Assembly: GCA_947685225.1 (NCBI GenBank)
Contig: CANTUV010000008.1
Location: 30,744,001-30,808,000 of the forward strand
Direction: 5' to 3'
Source: Garcia nutans
Lineage: Eukaryota > Streptophyta > Magnoliopsida > Malpighiales > Euphorbiaceae
Length of the DNA: 64,000 nt
Shown: piece by piece, positions 22,039 through 35,601 of the stretch
How the letters are laid out: each line of letters begins with the position of its first letter
Numbering within the stretch: the first letter of the stretch is position 1
Notes under the pieces: generated by a model
Database searches by the model: none
What the model was told of the DNA's origin: nothing
The model's input: the letters and a program-made list of their open reading frames with translations, nothing else
Made by a program: the position numbers and the translations under genes

Positions 22039-25000
22039 AATTTCGTCCTCGAAATTATCTAGTACAATAGCGATCCATTCTTAACATAATACCATCTTAA
22101 CTTTCATATGAAGTTAATTATATTCTTAAGTTATTATGTCATCACATCATATAACTTTTACTCTCTCCCTTAGAGTCAATCATCTTCTCTAAATTTCATA
22201 ACTCATCATTAGATCTATTTATATATCTTATTACTTTTTTATCCAAACATTCAAAATATCTCATTACATTCCCAATTAATTTATCTTGATGCAAGAATCA
22301 TATCATCTTATATTATACATGTACTTTGTCTAATTATTACATTCAAGATATTTTATTACTTCATCTCTTTATAATTACTCTCTTAACTTCAACCTTAAAA
22401 ATAATTGATTATCCCATCATTAAAATCACTTCCAGAATAGACATTTATCACACCTTAATTGATAACAATATCCTTATCTTTCCTACGCTTAATTTTTTTT
22501 TCCTTTTTCTTTCTTTAACATGCTTCTCACTTAACATAAATATTAGTACAATGCCTATCAAATTACTTTACAGGTAATTAATTTTTTTTCCTTTTTTCAT
22601 CATTTACAACTGATTTAACTCAATACATTCACGTTCATTTATTTATTAGAATATTACATCATATACATTATCACTTAAATCTTATGCTCCTAGTACAACT
22701 GTACACATTAAATTTCAATAATGATTCATAATCTTCATAGAATCTAGATCAATTGATCTATTTGTCACAATATACCCACGTTTCAATCTTGTTTAATTCA
22801 AATCAACAATTAATTTATTTAAACTTATCATGAAATTTCACAATATATATATATATATAACTTAATTCCATTAGAGCAAACTTATATTCAAATCCTGATC
22901 TCTTCAAATCCATATTCAGTAAAATTATCATGATTACAAATCACTTTAAATTATCTTTCAATATACACATAGTTTATTTTCTACTATCTTAGTATAATTT
23001 TCACCAATTCTCATGATAATCTCATACCATACTTTCTATCCATAGTTCACTCACTTAAACCTTAAGTCCATTCACTTATTCACTTTATACCATAAACATA
23101 TTCAGTATAACTTTCAGTCACATTTTGTAATTTCCCCTTTTTAATATCTCCTCACATTTCATACCATTACGATCTTTATATAATCAGCTTTCTATCACAT
23201 TAGCCATAACTCAAAACATTTTACATTTCTCTTTTCTTTCCTTACTTTTCATAATTATAACCAAATTTCTAACAAAAAAATGATAACCAATCATAATTCT
23301 TGACCATGTTTCTAGAAACATAATTATCAATCTCACCAAAACTGCACTACAGTCATGTTATCTCAGTTCCAAATCTGTGGATAACAAAATTAATCGACCA
23401 AAATATACTAAACAAATCATAGAATCATAGGAGATTAATGGTCATGCCTGAAGCTTATAAATCCATATTGTTCCTTTATTATTCAACTTCCAACCTTTCT
23501 AATTACAATGCTAAATCATATCACAAGAATTGCATATTCATTCTCTAAACTTTTACTACACCAAGAGTTAACACATTTCAACTCTATCTCAAAACAATTT
23601 GCACTCGATTATGTTCATCATTAGCCTAACTCATGTTCAACAATATTATTAACATCTCTTATGTATACATATTCAATCATATGCAATTCTTACACAATTT
23701 CCCTTTCGTTACTCCATTTCAAATCTATTTCTAATCCATTTACAATCTCTTATTATACACATATGCATAAAACCTTCCCACATGTGGATACCTTGGGACT
23801 CAAAATATTATATAATCATCAGGTTCAGTGATTACCATAACAATTTCACCATCCAATATTACTCGAGTCCATTCTCACTCTTAATTTCATTACATAATCC
23901 ATCTAGCTTTGCACAGTTCAAGACCTAATCTCTCTTAGGTCCACTAATACATGCAATATCATTCTCAATATCATTATACCAGTAATTATACCATCTACAT
24001 ATTCATAGGCCACATCCATAATGTGACTCACTTCCCACATTTCTTACATAATACAATTACATTCATATCGAAAAACTCATTTCACATATCTTATGCATGT
24101 ATACACTTAATCATGTAATTTTATTTAATTTCTCTTTTGCATACAATCTGTACAAATTTAATGTTTATCATTTTTCTTTGAACATTATCATACTCATTCT
24201 TTTGACATGATTTAAATTATTCATCAACACAACAAATATATACATTCTAACCATAATAACACTTCACATATATTCAAGTCACATTTCTAATGTGACATCT
24301 CTCTCATTTTTTTTAAAGCATTTAATGTACCTTCATATCCATTTTCACCCTTTCTAGTCAAATGACTTAAAGTAACTCATTTTCACTCGCTCAATCATTT
24401 TTTTTTATTTCAAAACAAATTCTCATACTATCAATCTCATTACCCAATTCGTAGTATTCTCATATGCAAGAATATTCATTGCAAATAGCTCATATGTTTA
24501 ATATCTAAATAATCTTTATCAACATTCCATTAAAATTCTAAATTCTCAAATCACTATTTCACCTAAACTTCAACTTACAATTCTCATCTTTTCTTAATAT
24601 CAACTTTAAAAACATCTTATATATATACCACAAAGCAACATCCAAACATATAATTTTCACAATTATTAAGCTCATTTCAAAAATCCAAATGTCACATGTT
24701 ACCACCATTAACATGAGCTTTCACAATATTCAAACATATCACATTTCTAACATTGAAATCACAATGTTGCATTAAAATAACAATACAAACAATACCAATA
24801 TATCTTTTTACTTAACCAACATCATCTCTTTTTCTTTTAAACAAAACTTTAACTTTATACACCCAAACCTTAAATGATCACATTTTGTCTATACCAATCA
24901 ACTCACTCAATGTTCCACCATATTTCCTTCAAGTTAATAACATATTTATTCATTTTAACATCCGAATAATATTTCTTCTCTCTAATAATCCAATCATAAG

Positions 25001-25428
25001 CTTTATTAGAAAAAGATTCAAATTGCAGAGGAAAGAGTACCTACTTAAATCTTGATTTTGTTTTTAGCTCATTTTCAACTTTATTCTCTTATTCATTTCT
25101 TTATATTTCAAACACATTTCAAAAATAAAAAATTTAACAATTTACTTTACTTGGATAAATTTCCATTCTTTAATTTATCAATTAAACTCATATGAATGTT
25201 TCCATATCATTTTTTTTTTCATGTAGAACTTCATCCACATACTATCATCCATCTCATCTAATTCAAATACATTACAATTCACATAATGCCACATCCGAGA
25301 CCAACCTAGGTGTTAATGCATATGCATGTATTACAAATTTCATTTCAAAACTTTTCTTTTTAATTCTCTTTAAGCTTTTCAAAACTTTCTCTTTTTAATT
25401 CTACTTAGGCCGAGAATCTCGAACCTAA

Positions 25429-25440
25429 GCTCTGATACCA
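25429..25440 (-). other. X1 primer binding site (complement)
   Basis: GCTCTGATACCA is the complement of TGGTATCAGAGC, the initiator-methionine tRNA site. It is five bases from the LTR end and identical in core to that of D (55115-55126). Confidence 0.9.
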
Positions 25441-25445
25441 AAAAT

Positions 25446-28364
25446 TGTAACACCCCTTCCCAGCCTACATGTGTAAGCCGAGTAGAGGCGCCACACTATC
25501 TTAATGTTGCTACCAATTTTACTTAATTTGAATTTTAGTTCCGGTTTTACAAAAATTTTGCCAGAGGTTTGCCTAGAAATTGGATCCCAAGTGTCGACAA
25601 AACTGATTTTTTTTTCTGATTTTTGAAAATATTTTTACACAAACCAATGCAATCAGTTTCGATACACTCCCAATGAATCCACCTTATACCCTCAACTACA
25701 AACCTGCAAGAAGAGTTCACACTTCTAATACAAAATAAGTAGAGGTTTATTATTATCACATACTACTAACGTACAGTATAACTGTAACACCCCCATACTC
25801 TATATAAGTACTATACATATACCGGGTATACATACAGTACGTATATAAAGTATAAGAATGTCACTTTTTGTTACAGTTTAAAAACCTATATCTGAGTTCA
25901 AAAAATATTACATTAATTTAACTATAGAACATTTACAAAATCATTATACTTTCAATAATCTTACATATATATGATAATCTTGTCTTTACCAAAATTTCTT
26001 TTATACTTATGAATACATTCTTGTCAGAAAATACAACATAACGAAATTATACATATATGCATCACCTTCTAGTTGGTCTCGAAATACTCTTACCCTTCTC
26101 GTGGCATAACAGTTTGACTTCCAGATCAACCACCTACTCACCTGCGCGATTTATACAACCGCGCTAAGCCCGAAAGCTTATTAGTACAAATAAATATTAT
26201 AAACATATATAACAGACAATCATACTTATATGTTAACTTCATATATTATTATTTTCTTATCATATTTTTCCCATTTTAATTACACCTTATATATATTTCT
26301 ACTAATCTCATAATTATATACATAAGCACGTATTTCATTAATACAACCCACAATTCCATGACTTATTAAAACATTCATAATTATCATCATATATCTCATA
26401 ACATTACATCTTATTCCACAATTCACATTTAAACAAAAATAATTATTGGTCTCATTATTCATTCATTTCACATTTCATGAATCACATTTAAACAAAGACA
26501 AGCATGGGCCCAAAAGACACTAATATGCTATTCAAAGTTCAGAGTTACTGCTTTGGTCCATAATCACAATCATCAAGCCCGTAGGCGATATATATATCTC
26601 TATCCATGGATAGGGTAACAGACCCAGTCTCTTGGACCTCAACTCGGCTAAACTCGAGGAAATCCTCAACCCGGCAAGACTGTTACCTGTAACAGACCCA
26701 GTCTCTTGGACCTCAACCCGGATAAACCAAGGAGATCCTCAACCCGGCAAGACTGTTACTATAATTCACATTTCACATTTATCAACTGGAATCGGCTTAC
26801 GACCCGGTCTTTTCACCTATCCAGTACTTTATAGGCATGCCACCAAACCCAGAACTCTGAAGGTTGAATAACAAATTAAACACTAAATTCTTTTCATTTA
26901 TATCTTTATACATTTCTTTCTCAATTCATTTCATTCTCATAAGCAAATTAGGCAAACATGCCTCAATCATCTCATTTCCATCATCATAGCCAACAATCAT
27001 GGCCTCATATCTCATATGATCTCAAATCACAATAAAGCAACTCTTCATAACATCATATCTTTTACATTTCATTTCATCATCACATCTTGCACATTTCACA
27101 TTTCGTTATATTTCAAATCACATTAATCAATTCATTATTCAAATGGATATAATCAATGGCATTAACACATATTTTACATGCTCATCATAACATTCACATT
27201 ATACCAAACATAACATTATTAATATACAACCACAATGCATTAGATTCCTTATCATATTTATAATCAAATATGTCTCAAGTCTCAATATCATATGAATGTA
27301 TGCAATAATGTAGTTTGTACTTACCTTAAAACCAACTCACATCAATCTATACACTTACTCTTCCAAGAATCCTCAACACTTAGATTAGGGCAATTCAACC
27401 TCTTCACAACCTAATCCAAAAGGAATATTAGCAAAATGACCATATGAATAGTAAATTCAGGTTTTGGACTCAACTTAATCCTTATTTTGAAAAATTGTAT
27501 AAAATAATCTACTCGAATAAAAACTCTAAAATTTTTACAGAATTTAGTTTTACATCTTAAAATCATTTCTTCAAAATTTCAGATCAAACTGAACACAAAA
27601 TCTTGGTCAAATAGTTCACCCAATCAGACTGCTCCAATTGCCCTGCATCCTGGCAGCAGTTCTGAACTTTGTGAATTCCGTAAATTAAATTCAATCAACG
27701 TGGTTCCAAATTATTTTTCTCAAATAATAGACTCACTAAGCAACAACATATCCAAAATTCAATTGGATATGATTTTTCTACATTTTATTAAAAATCCTGA
27801 AAGATAGTTGTCTCAGTTAAGGTACCTGCTGGAACAGGTCTAATAAAAATAATCTTTCCAAAATCATAACTATTCCAAAATCGAATCAACATATTTTTCA
27901 GTCATTCTAGACTCATATAGGCACAACATATCAAAAATTCACTTCAAGAAAATTTTTCTATATTTAATTAAAAATCATACAAGTCACAGCCTTTACTAAT
28001 TGTAAAACAGAAAAATTTCAACTTCACTAAACACAACTCTTACTCTTTCATCACCAACACCAACCTAACTTCTTATCCTTAATTCAATTTCAACACTTAT
28101 AAACATACCACAACAACCTTAATCATACTATTAACAATAATTCATCCACCTCAAACACAACTTCAAAAAGAACAAAGGAAATCAAGAGAGAGAACTTACT
28201 TGAATATTATGCCAAATCTTCAACATCCATCTTCAATTCTCTCAAAATCCCTATGGATTTGATGTGAATATTAGTAAAATCACATCTCTCTCTCTCTCTC
28301 TCTCTCGTGTAAGAAGAAGAAGAAGAAGAAAAATATCTTTTTCCCTTCTTCTTTTCATGTTTAT

Positions 28365-28395
<31 letters not shown>

Positions 28396-28470
28396 ATATA
28401 ATAAAATAAATTATTTCTAAAAACCTCCACCACACACTTTTCTCCCTTTGACTTTTCTTTCTTCTTTTTC

Positions 28471-28522
<52 letters not shown>

Positions 28523-28912
28523 TAATTATATAAACTTACTTTTCCTACACCACTTTATACATTATGTATATGTAATATATATGTTGGTATATGAATATCT
28601 CTTTTATATTTCCTTTATATTTTTCATATTTTTAAAATACCACATAAATATATATCATCCCTCATATACACCTATTTCTTATAATATTTTCCTTACATAT
28701 TTTACCAACATATCTTCTCACAACTACCATTCCAATGTACACCAAAATCGGGTATTAAATTAATTCATTTATCTTCTTTTGACTTTCATTAGTTTAACTT
28801 ATATATGTTATATATACCTTCACTTCTTTTCTCCTTCCATTAAACATACTCCTTAAATCCAAATACCACAATAATTATTCCAAAACTTTTAGGGTGTACC
28901 TGGGGATATTAC

Positions 28913-28913
<1 letters not shown>
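25446..28913 (-). repeat. X1 5' LTR (right copy)
   Basis: 3468 bp with the 337 bp tail at 25446-25782, hairpin modules at 26615-26686 and 26689-26759, and the CT repeat at 28285-28305. It ends GGGGATATTACA at 28913. Confidence 0.9.

Positions 28914-28983
<70 letters not shown>
28914..28983. repeat. AAT microsatellite, right side of the X1 insertion
   Basis: About 23 AAT units. Together with 18511-18556 it forms the pre-insertion microsatellite. Confidence 0.95.
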
Positions 28984-28985
<2 letters not shown>

Positions 28986-30049
28986 TGCTTCTTTTAAATA
29001 TTTCACACTACCATAACATATTGATTTTAGAGTACAAAACAATATTTAAATCATACTTTGATACAACACATAGGATTAATAAATAATTTCATTCAAAAGA
29101 AAAACAATATTCTTTTAAAATGCCAACATAGATTATGTCAAATATGAAAACTGTAAGTAAATGCTATTAAAGTATGTACATATTAAACTTTAATTTGCTT
29201 CAATACCGCTCCAATTTCAGCTTTCAAGCTCTAATTCCAAATAACCCTAAACTTTACCTCTTGAGCTAATTTGGCCTAACCTCTCCTAAACCAAACAAAA
29301 ATTCAATTCGTTCAATTAAAATATATTTATACATAAATTATTCAAATTAATCATTAATTATAATAAACTTAACCAATTCCCACTAAAACCCTAAATTTCC
29401 AAGAACTTCCTAAATTCTAGTTTTACCAATCAAGCTCACTTTAACCAATTAATTACTAAATCATCATATATCCATCCTAATAGCTTCATAACTATTTATT
29501 TTAACAATTAAAACCAATTTCCCTCTCTACCATACCATCACATAGCCTAATAACTCAAGAAACAATCTTAAAAGGAAAGAAACTTACTTGAAACCTTGTT
29601 TAATCTTCAAAACTAACTTGAAATATTTTGATTTTTAGTAAAATTTGGTGTATTTGATGAGAAAAATCTCTCCCCACTTTCTCTCTAAAATTTCAGCCAA
29701 GCTAGAGGAAGAAGAAGAAGATGGCTTTTTTTTTATTTTCTTTCTCCTTTTCCAACCATATATATATAATTAATTACTATAAATATTATTTCTTTAATTT
29801 TCTTAAATTACTACCCATAAGTATCCCTTCTTACTATTTGACTTTTATTTATTTATTACTATATATATTGTGTTTATATTATGTGTCCAGTGTTTATACT
29901 ATGTATATTTAGTGTGTATATTATGTATACAATATATATATATATTGTATATCTTATATTTATATCATGTATCTCTGTTCCAACATACTTAATTATTCGC
30001 TCATTTCAACTATCTTTATATCTATTAAAATTGTGGATATTACATTTAT

Positions 30050-31931
30050 TACATGATGATCATATATGGAAGGATGTAATAAAAAAAATATTTTTTGACT
30101 ATCTTGATCATTGTTGATTGGTCAGCATTTTCATGTAAATACTTAATTATATGAATAGAACAATAAATGTGTGATTTTTTGTACTTATCAATTTTAATTA
30201 CTTTGTTATCTATATTTACATATTTGTCACTTTGCCTCTTGTAATTATTTATTTTGTATCAACATATACTTATATAAATACATATTGTTCACTTGAATCT
30301 TATATTCGTATATTTATACCAAATAGACATTTACATGTACATGTAGTATTATCTTTATTTGAGTGTTTATTAAGCACAAAATAGATAAGTACAATAAGTA
30401 AAATAACCAATATTTGTATATATAAGTGTTTGTTAGTACAAAATGAATAAGTAGAGGAGGCAAATTGATAAAAGCATAAAAACAAGTAGTAAAGTAACCA
30501 AAATAAATAAGTATAAGAGCTGACAATATAGTAGGCCTATATACAAAACTACCCATAAAAATAATTTTTTTTTCAAAAATACTTCACAAAAAATATTCAT
30601 ACTTCTAGAAAAAAGTTAAGCGAAATTTTTAAAAATACCTTATTCCTTACTAAAATAAGATTTTTTTTTCAAAAATACTTTCTCTCTCACTACAAATAAT
30701 ACTTTATTTCAAATTTAATCTTTTTTAAAAAATTTACTATTAAATAAATATATTTCAATAAAATAATAAAAAGTAATATTTTAAATTATATTTTTAGCAT
30801 ATAAAATGTATTATTTTTATAAAGAAAAAAATTTTAATTTTGAATACAAATAACAAATAACACTTACAAAAAAAAATAAAAAAATATATTAATAAAAATT
30901 ATTAAATTTATTTTAAAATAAATTTTACATATTATAAACATAAAAGATAAAGTAAAAAAATATTAATTTTATTATATAGATGTTGCATGTATGTTTTATG
31001 TGTATGTTATCTAGAAGTTGTATAGATGTTATGCATATGTTATGTATTTATTATGTATGTTATGTGTATGTTATATGGATATTGTGTAGATATTGTATGT
31101 ATGTTATGTGTATAAAAAATTTTAAAACATAATGTTAAAAAATATTAAATAAATTTTATAAATATTTTGTATATGTTGCGCGTGCATATTTGGTATATGT
31201 TGTTTGTTGCGTGTGTTTTGTATATGTTATGTATATATTATATATATGTTTATTTTTTTATTTGTATTTTGAGAATATGAATATAAAATTTTGTATGAAT
31301 GAGAAACATAAATAATATCATTTCCCTATATAAATTTGTGAAACGTATATAATTTAAAATTAAATAAGTGAATTAATTAAATAAATTTATAAAACTTGAC
31401 TTTAATTTATAATTAGCTATTTTTGGTTTAGTAGGTACTAGAGTTATTTTTTAAAGATTTTTAATTAATTAATTATATGAATAAACTAAAATTTTAAATT
31501 TTGGTGTGTAGTTTTAAAACTCAATTTGATGACTTGATTTGCTTATGTTCACATACTAATGTTGTGCTCTAGAGGTTTTTTTTTTAATAATGCAAAATAA
31601 ATTTTTATTAATGAATCAAAGAGCATATTTTTAAGTTAAAATTATATAATTTTTAAGTATATAAGATGTACACAATTAATGAAGTTACTGGATTTTTATG
31701 AACTTTTTCGAGATAAATAATGGATAATAGTAATATACCGTGGGTAATCTGACTTTTAGCAGAATATTCATTTCATCTGTCAACATATTGAATTACCATC
31801 ACCTTCCATGTGAAAAGAACACATCCATTTAAGAAAGATAAATAACCTTAATTAAAAAAGGCAAACATCCATCTGCAGAAGATATATAACCTTCAAATAA
31901 TAAAGGATAAATTTTCATAATAAATAAAAGA
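30050..31931. other. AT-rich spacer without recognisable gene
   Basis: Holds TATGT-rich low-complexity DNA (30980-31260) and A/T runs. Two overlapping minus-strand frames (30300-30556) show only hydrophobic AT-driven residues. No feature is supported. Confidence 0.4.
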
Positions 31932-33609
31932 GGGTGTATTAAATTTGGATTTTAATAAATTTTAAAATAATTGGTGATTTTAATAGAATTCAAAGATTTT
32001 AATGGAATTCTATAGATTCTTTAAAATTCTATATGAAATTTAATGGAGTTTATTAGATTTTTATTGTAGACTTTGATAGATTTTAATAGAATTCTAATTT
32101 TTCATATAATTAGTATTTTGATAAAAAAAAATATTTTATTAGAAATATTATGCTATAAATATAACTTTCATGATATTGAACAAATAAATAAATAATATAA
32201 AATTTTACAGTACATAAATAAAAACATAGATATAAATATTTTTCAATATTATTATTGTAAGATACAAAAACTATAAAATGAAAAATATAAAGATGAATTG
32301 AAATATAAAATAATATTAGATAAATTTATCAATTATCTCCATTATTTATTATTATATGCAAAATAAATTATAAAAAAAACTCATGCGTTACTTATAATAG
32401 AAAAACATTAAAAATATAAATGTAATTTTTTATGCATAATTAATAAACATCCGTTTGTAATTAAAATTTGAATAAACTATGTATTTTTAAACTATCTAAT
32501 ATTAAGTAATATTTTAGAATTTATTAAGTATATCACCCAATATGCATGTATATAATGAATTTTTTTTTAAATTGATATGTTTTCATTCATATTTTAAAAA
32601 TTCGATATCATTTGACATTACTAGAATATAATACATTTCAAAAAAAGATAAAAAAAAACTTTTCTATAATTGAAAAACACTTCAAATATATTCAACTTAT
32701 ATCACCTAAAAATATCAATGCATCACACATAATTATAAATGTTTTAAATAATAAAATTTTAAACTAATTCTATATATTAAATAATTCACTAAAAAAATAT
32801 AATATAATAACATAATAATTAATTAACTAATAAAGAAAGATAAACTAATTTTACAAATCCATAACTATTTTCATATATAATAAGTAACATAAGCTAATTA
32901 TTATTAATTGATTCAACAAACTACATCTATAAAACATAAATTAATTAAAAAAATAATTTTCATTATAACGAAAAGTTTATTTATATTTCTTTTTAATACA
33001 TAATAAAAAGTAAGTAAATAAAAATTTTTAAAAATAATAATAATTTTATATTGTTGTAATCTCGTAAATAATGCTAGTTTTTACAACTATATATGTGGGA
33101 ACTTGAGAATAAAAAATTCAATTTATAAAAGTTTGTTTAAAAATATGAAAATATGGCAAATTTGTCCAAATTTACATTTTATGTAATGAGATAAATATTT
33201 ATTAATAAAAATTTAATGGCATAAGAGTATTATTTTATAGAATAATTGTGAAGTGTTGCGTGGTATATGATGAGTGATTTTATATTAAAAAGAAATAAAT
33301 TGTAATGAAAAATATATAAGTGTAAAAAATTCATATGGAGGCTAGATTTGTGAAATTTTTGGAATATAGTATGGATTTGTGAAATAGTTTTTGTTTTATA
33401 TAGAGCATTCTAAAATTTAATAAAATATAAAAATTTATAAAATTTATTAAAATTATTGAGTTTTTAAATACCATTAGATTTTAATAAACTTTTAAAAAAT
33501 TATTATTGAATGCCATTGAATTTTATAAAATTTTAAATAAATTTAAATTAAATATCATTATATTTTTAAAATTAATTAAAATATATAAAAATCTTAATTC
33601 AATACACCC
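31932..33609. mobile_element. Non-autonomous inverted-repeat DNA element
   Basis: The left end GGGTGTATTAAATT (31932) and right end AATTCAATACACCC (33596-33609) are inverted copies. Degenerate pairing of TTTTAATAAATTTTA-like text continues for roughly 200 bp inward. The interior is AT-rich and has no transposase. I see no clear target duplication, so the superfamily is open. Confidence 0.5.
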
Positions 33610-35142
33610 ATTTTAAACTACTTTCAATTTTATTTTAAAAAATAATAAAATATAAAAATATAAATAAATACTAAATTTTATGTTTAAATTAATTTAAAAA
33701 ATGTTCGGTGAATAAAATATAAATAATAATACACAAAATTAAAAATATATATATATAATTGGAAAAACGAAGAAACACTCGAGAATTAAGAAAGTGGAAA
33801 AACCTACATGAAAAACGGCTAAGGTTTCGTGTTTTTTGAGCTAAAGAGTCATGTGCACTAGAGTTGAGGGACGCCATTATAATTATAATAATGTGTAGTG
33901 TATATCATATCAATCAGATGAACTTTGATGGGCAAGTGGGCCAGTCTTGGTCAGTGCACGCTATTACCATTTTATAGTCTTCTGGTTTTCTCTTTATACT
34001 ACTTTTTCAGAAACACTGACTTCTTGGTGCTCGGCCTCTATGCGGTGGATTGCTGGGTGGAGATGGCACGCTATAAAGCTCTAAGTTGCAGGTTAGTTTC
34101 TAGTTAGATGTTCGTACCTAGCAGTTTTCATTCATTATTTCTACTTGTTTTAAATTGATATAAATAATTTTCTTAATTGCGTCTCTCATTTTCAAACTCT
34201 GCAAATATTAGCTCAACTATACATTGTTTTTTCTTAAATGACTCGTATAATTGTCATTGATGGCCTGTTATTGTGCTATTATTTTAATAATGGAACCATA
34301 ATTGTCATTTTTTTTCTCCCTAATTTGTTGATTGGGGTTTAAATACCAGAATATGGGTAGATGGGTATTTTTAGTTTTTGCAAATCCCCTAGCAGCAGCA
34401 AAGGTGGTTTGCTTTTGATTAGATTAGGCAGGTGTACTTATTGCATTGGGTAAAAGCTGATAAATTGACAGCTAGACCAGAGTGAAAAATGAGTCATAGA
34501 GTGCATTAAGCCAGTATTCAAAACCTGAAACCTTTTTCCAATGTGCCAGTCAACAAAAAAAATTGTCTTCGTTGATGAGCTCATCTTAAAAGTCAACTGT
34601 GCAATTTAGGATAATATGACAATGCACTAATAAATGATTCGGTTAAGTATAACTTGATTGCATAATTAGAAATAATAATGAGTTATATACAAATTCTTTT
34701 TCTTAATTGTTGAAGTATTTCTATTCTTCAAGGGTCTTGAGTTCTTAGTTTTAGACGCAGTCCTGACTCCCATTTGCTATACGGAATTTTGAAAGTAAGC
34801 CAACTCTCTATAGCTTATGACCATTTTCAATATCATTGAACTTTCGTTTCCTATATACGTGATTCAAATTTGTAGTAGTATATTCTGGAGATCTCCTTAA
34901 TTTAACTTACTTCAGTTTTGATTTGTCATAACTTACTGATTTTAAACTTATGTCGAGACATTGGAACTTCAGATGCTTTGCTTTCTGCTCTAATTTTGGG
35001 TTTGTTTTTGTATTAGAACTTGTATTAGTCTAATTTCATTTTTTTTTCTTAAAGTATTCACTTTGTAATAGCATCTGAAATTTGTCTCTATTGGATATTG
35101 AGTTTATTTTGCATTCTTTTTTTTAGGTCTTATTTATAAGAA
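33610..35142 (+). promoter_or_regulatory. Upstream region and probable leader of the CNGC-like gene
   Basis: Sequence becomes less repetitive after 33750. A plausible non-coding first exon ends at TTGCAG|GTTAGT (about 34091). A T-rich tract with acceptor TTTTTTTTAG at about 35118-35127 lies 15 bases before the ATG. The leader intron is an inference from splice-like signals only. Confidence 0.35.
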
Positions 35143-35601
35143 ATGACCGGTTATGACAAAGATATGATACCAATGATGTCAGGTACATATATTCAGTTAC
35201 TTGATGAAAATGAGGATTCTCAATTTCAGGCATCTGTATCCCAGAATTCAAGTGTGTCAATTTCTATTCCTATGAATTCCATGGAGCTCTCTGAAACTGA
35301 AGCCATCCATGGAGCTGATAGATTGCTTGCTGAAAGCGGTTCATTTTATATTAGCAGAAAACCTGAGCCAAATCATGGTGTATCACGCAGGAAAGCAGTG
35401 GAATCTAGGATAGGAACTTCTGTTTCTTTTGATGCAACAGATCAAGAATATTGGATGGATGATAAGTATGGTGGCAAAAATGAACATCTACTGAGATCTG
35501 GACTTTAGGGGATGTGTAATGATCCTTACTGCACAACATGCCCAACATTTTACAATTTCAGAGCTAGACATCCAAAAGCCTTTGGTATTTTTGTCACCAA
35601 G
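35143..35601 (+). pseudogene. CNGC-like exon 1 with premature stop
   Basis: The 153 codons start MTGYDKD. They include the family signatures SISIPMNSME, a YISRKPEP stretch, and YGGKNEHLLRSG, then a stop, then GMCNDPYCTTCPTFYNF (the Cys-rich signature typical of CNGC19/20). The exon ends AAG|GTGCGC. At the stop, functional homologues have Gln-Leu between Ser-Gly and Gly-Met, so both codons changed. The N-terminal region looks shorter than usual in the family. The start codon is the first ATG after the putative acceptor. Confidence 0.8.

Larger units (their letters stand above)
22021..25445 (-). other. Non-coding interior of X1
   Basis: 3425 bp with a striking shortage of G on the plus strand (C-poor on the element strand). 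The same text, diverged, fills the X2 interior (58864-62626), so it is a family feature and not random decay. Short frames such as 22326-22577 show no recognisable domain. Confidence 0.8.
18557..28913 (-). mobile_element. X1: complete non-autonomous LTR retrotransposon with long LTRs, minus strand
   Basis: Two near-identical LTRs (18557-22020 and 25446-28913) flank a 3425 bp interior, with ATAAT on both sides (18552-18556 and 28914-28918). The interior starts (from the right) with an initiator-Met primer site and ends with a gypsy-type polypurine tract. In between I find no gag or pol motif and no frame above 83 codons. By eye the LTRs differ at roughly 15-20 positions plus microsatellite length, so insertion is fairly recent. 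This architecture fits the LARD class (large retrotransposon derivatives), presumably moved by proteins of a Tekay/Del-type partner such as the element starting at 51998. Confidence 0.9.
14320..30044 (-). mobile_element. Old solo LTR, minus strand, split by two later insertions
   Basis: The left piece is 14320-15509, a small middle piece 18482-18556, and the right piece 28914-30044. It starts TATAACACCC (ancestral TGTAACACCC with G to A) and ends GATATTACA, flanked by perfect TTTAT copies (14315-14319 and 30045-30049). After removing the insertions it is about 2.4 kb. It carries the double stem-loop at 14946-14982, a GC-richer block at 15165-15330 and a putative splice donor at 29582-29587 (plus-strand ACTTAC). 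Confidence 0.75.

Noticed and set aside
33689..34107. Two short frames upstream of the CNGC exon
   Set aside because: One is AT-driven hydrophobic text and the other overlaps the likely leader; no conserved domain.
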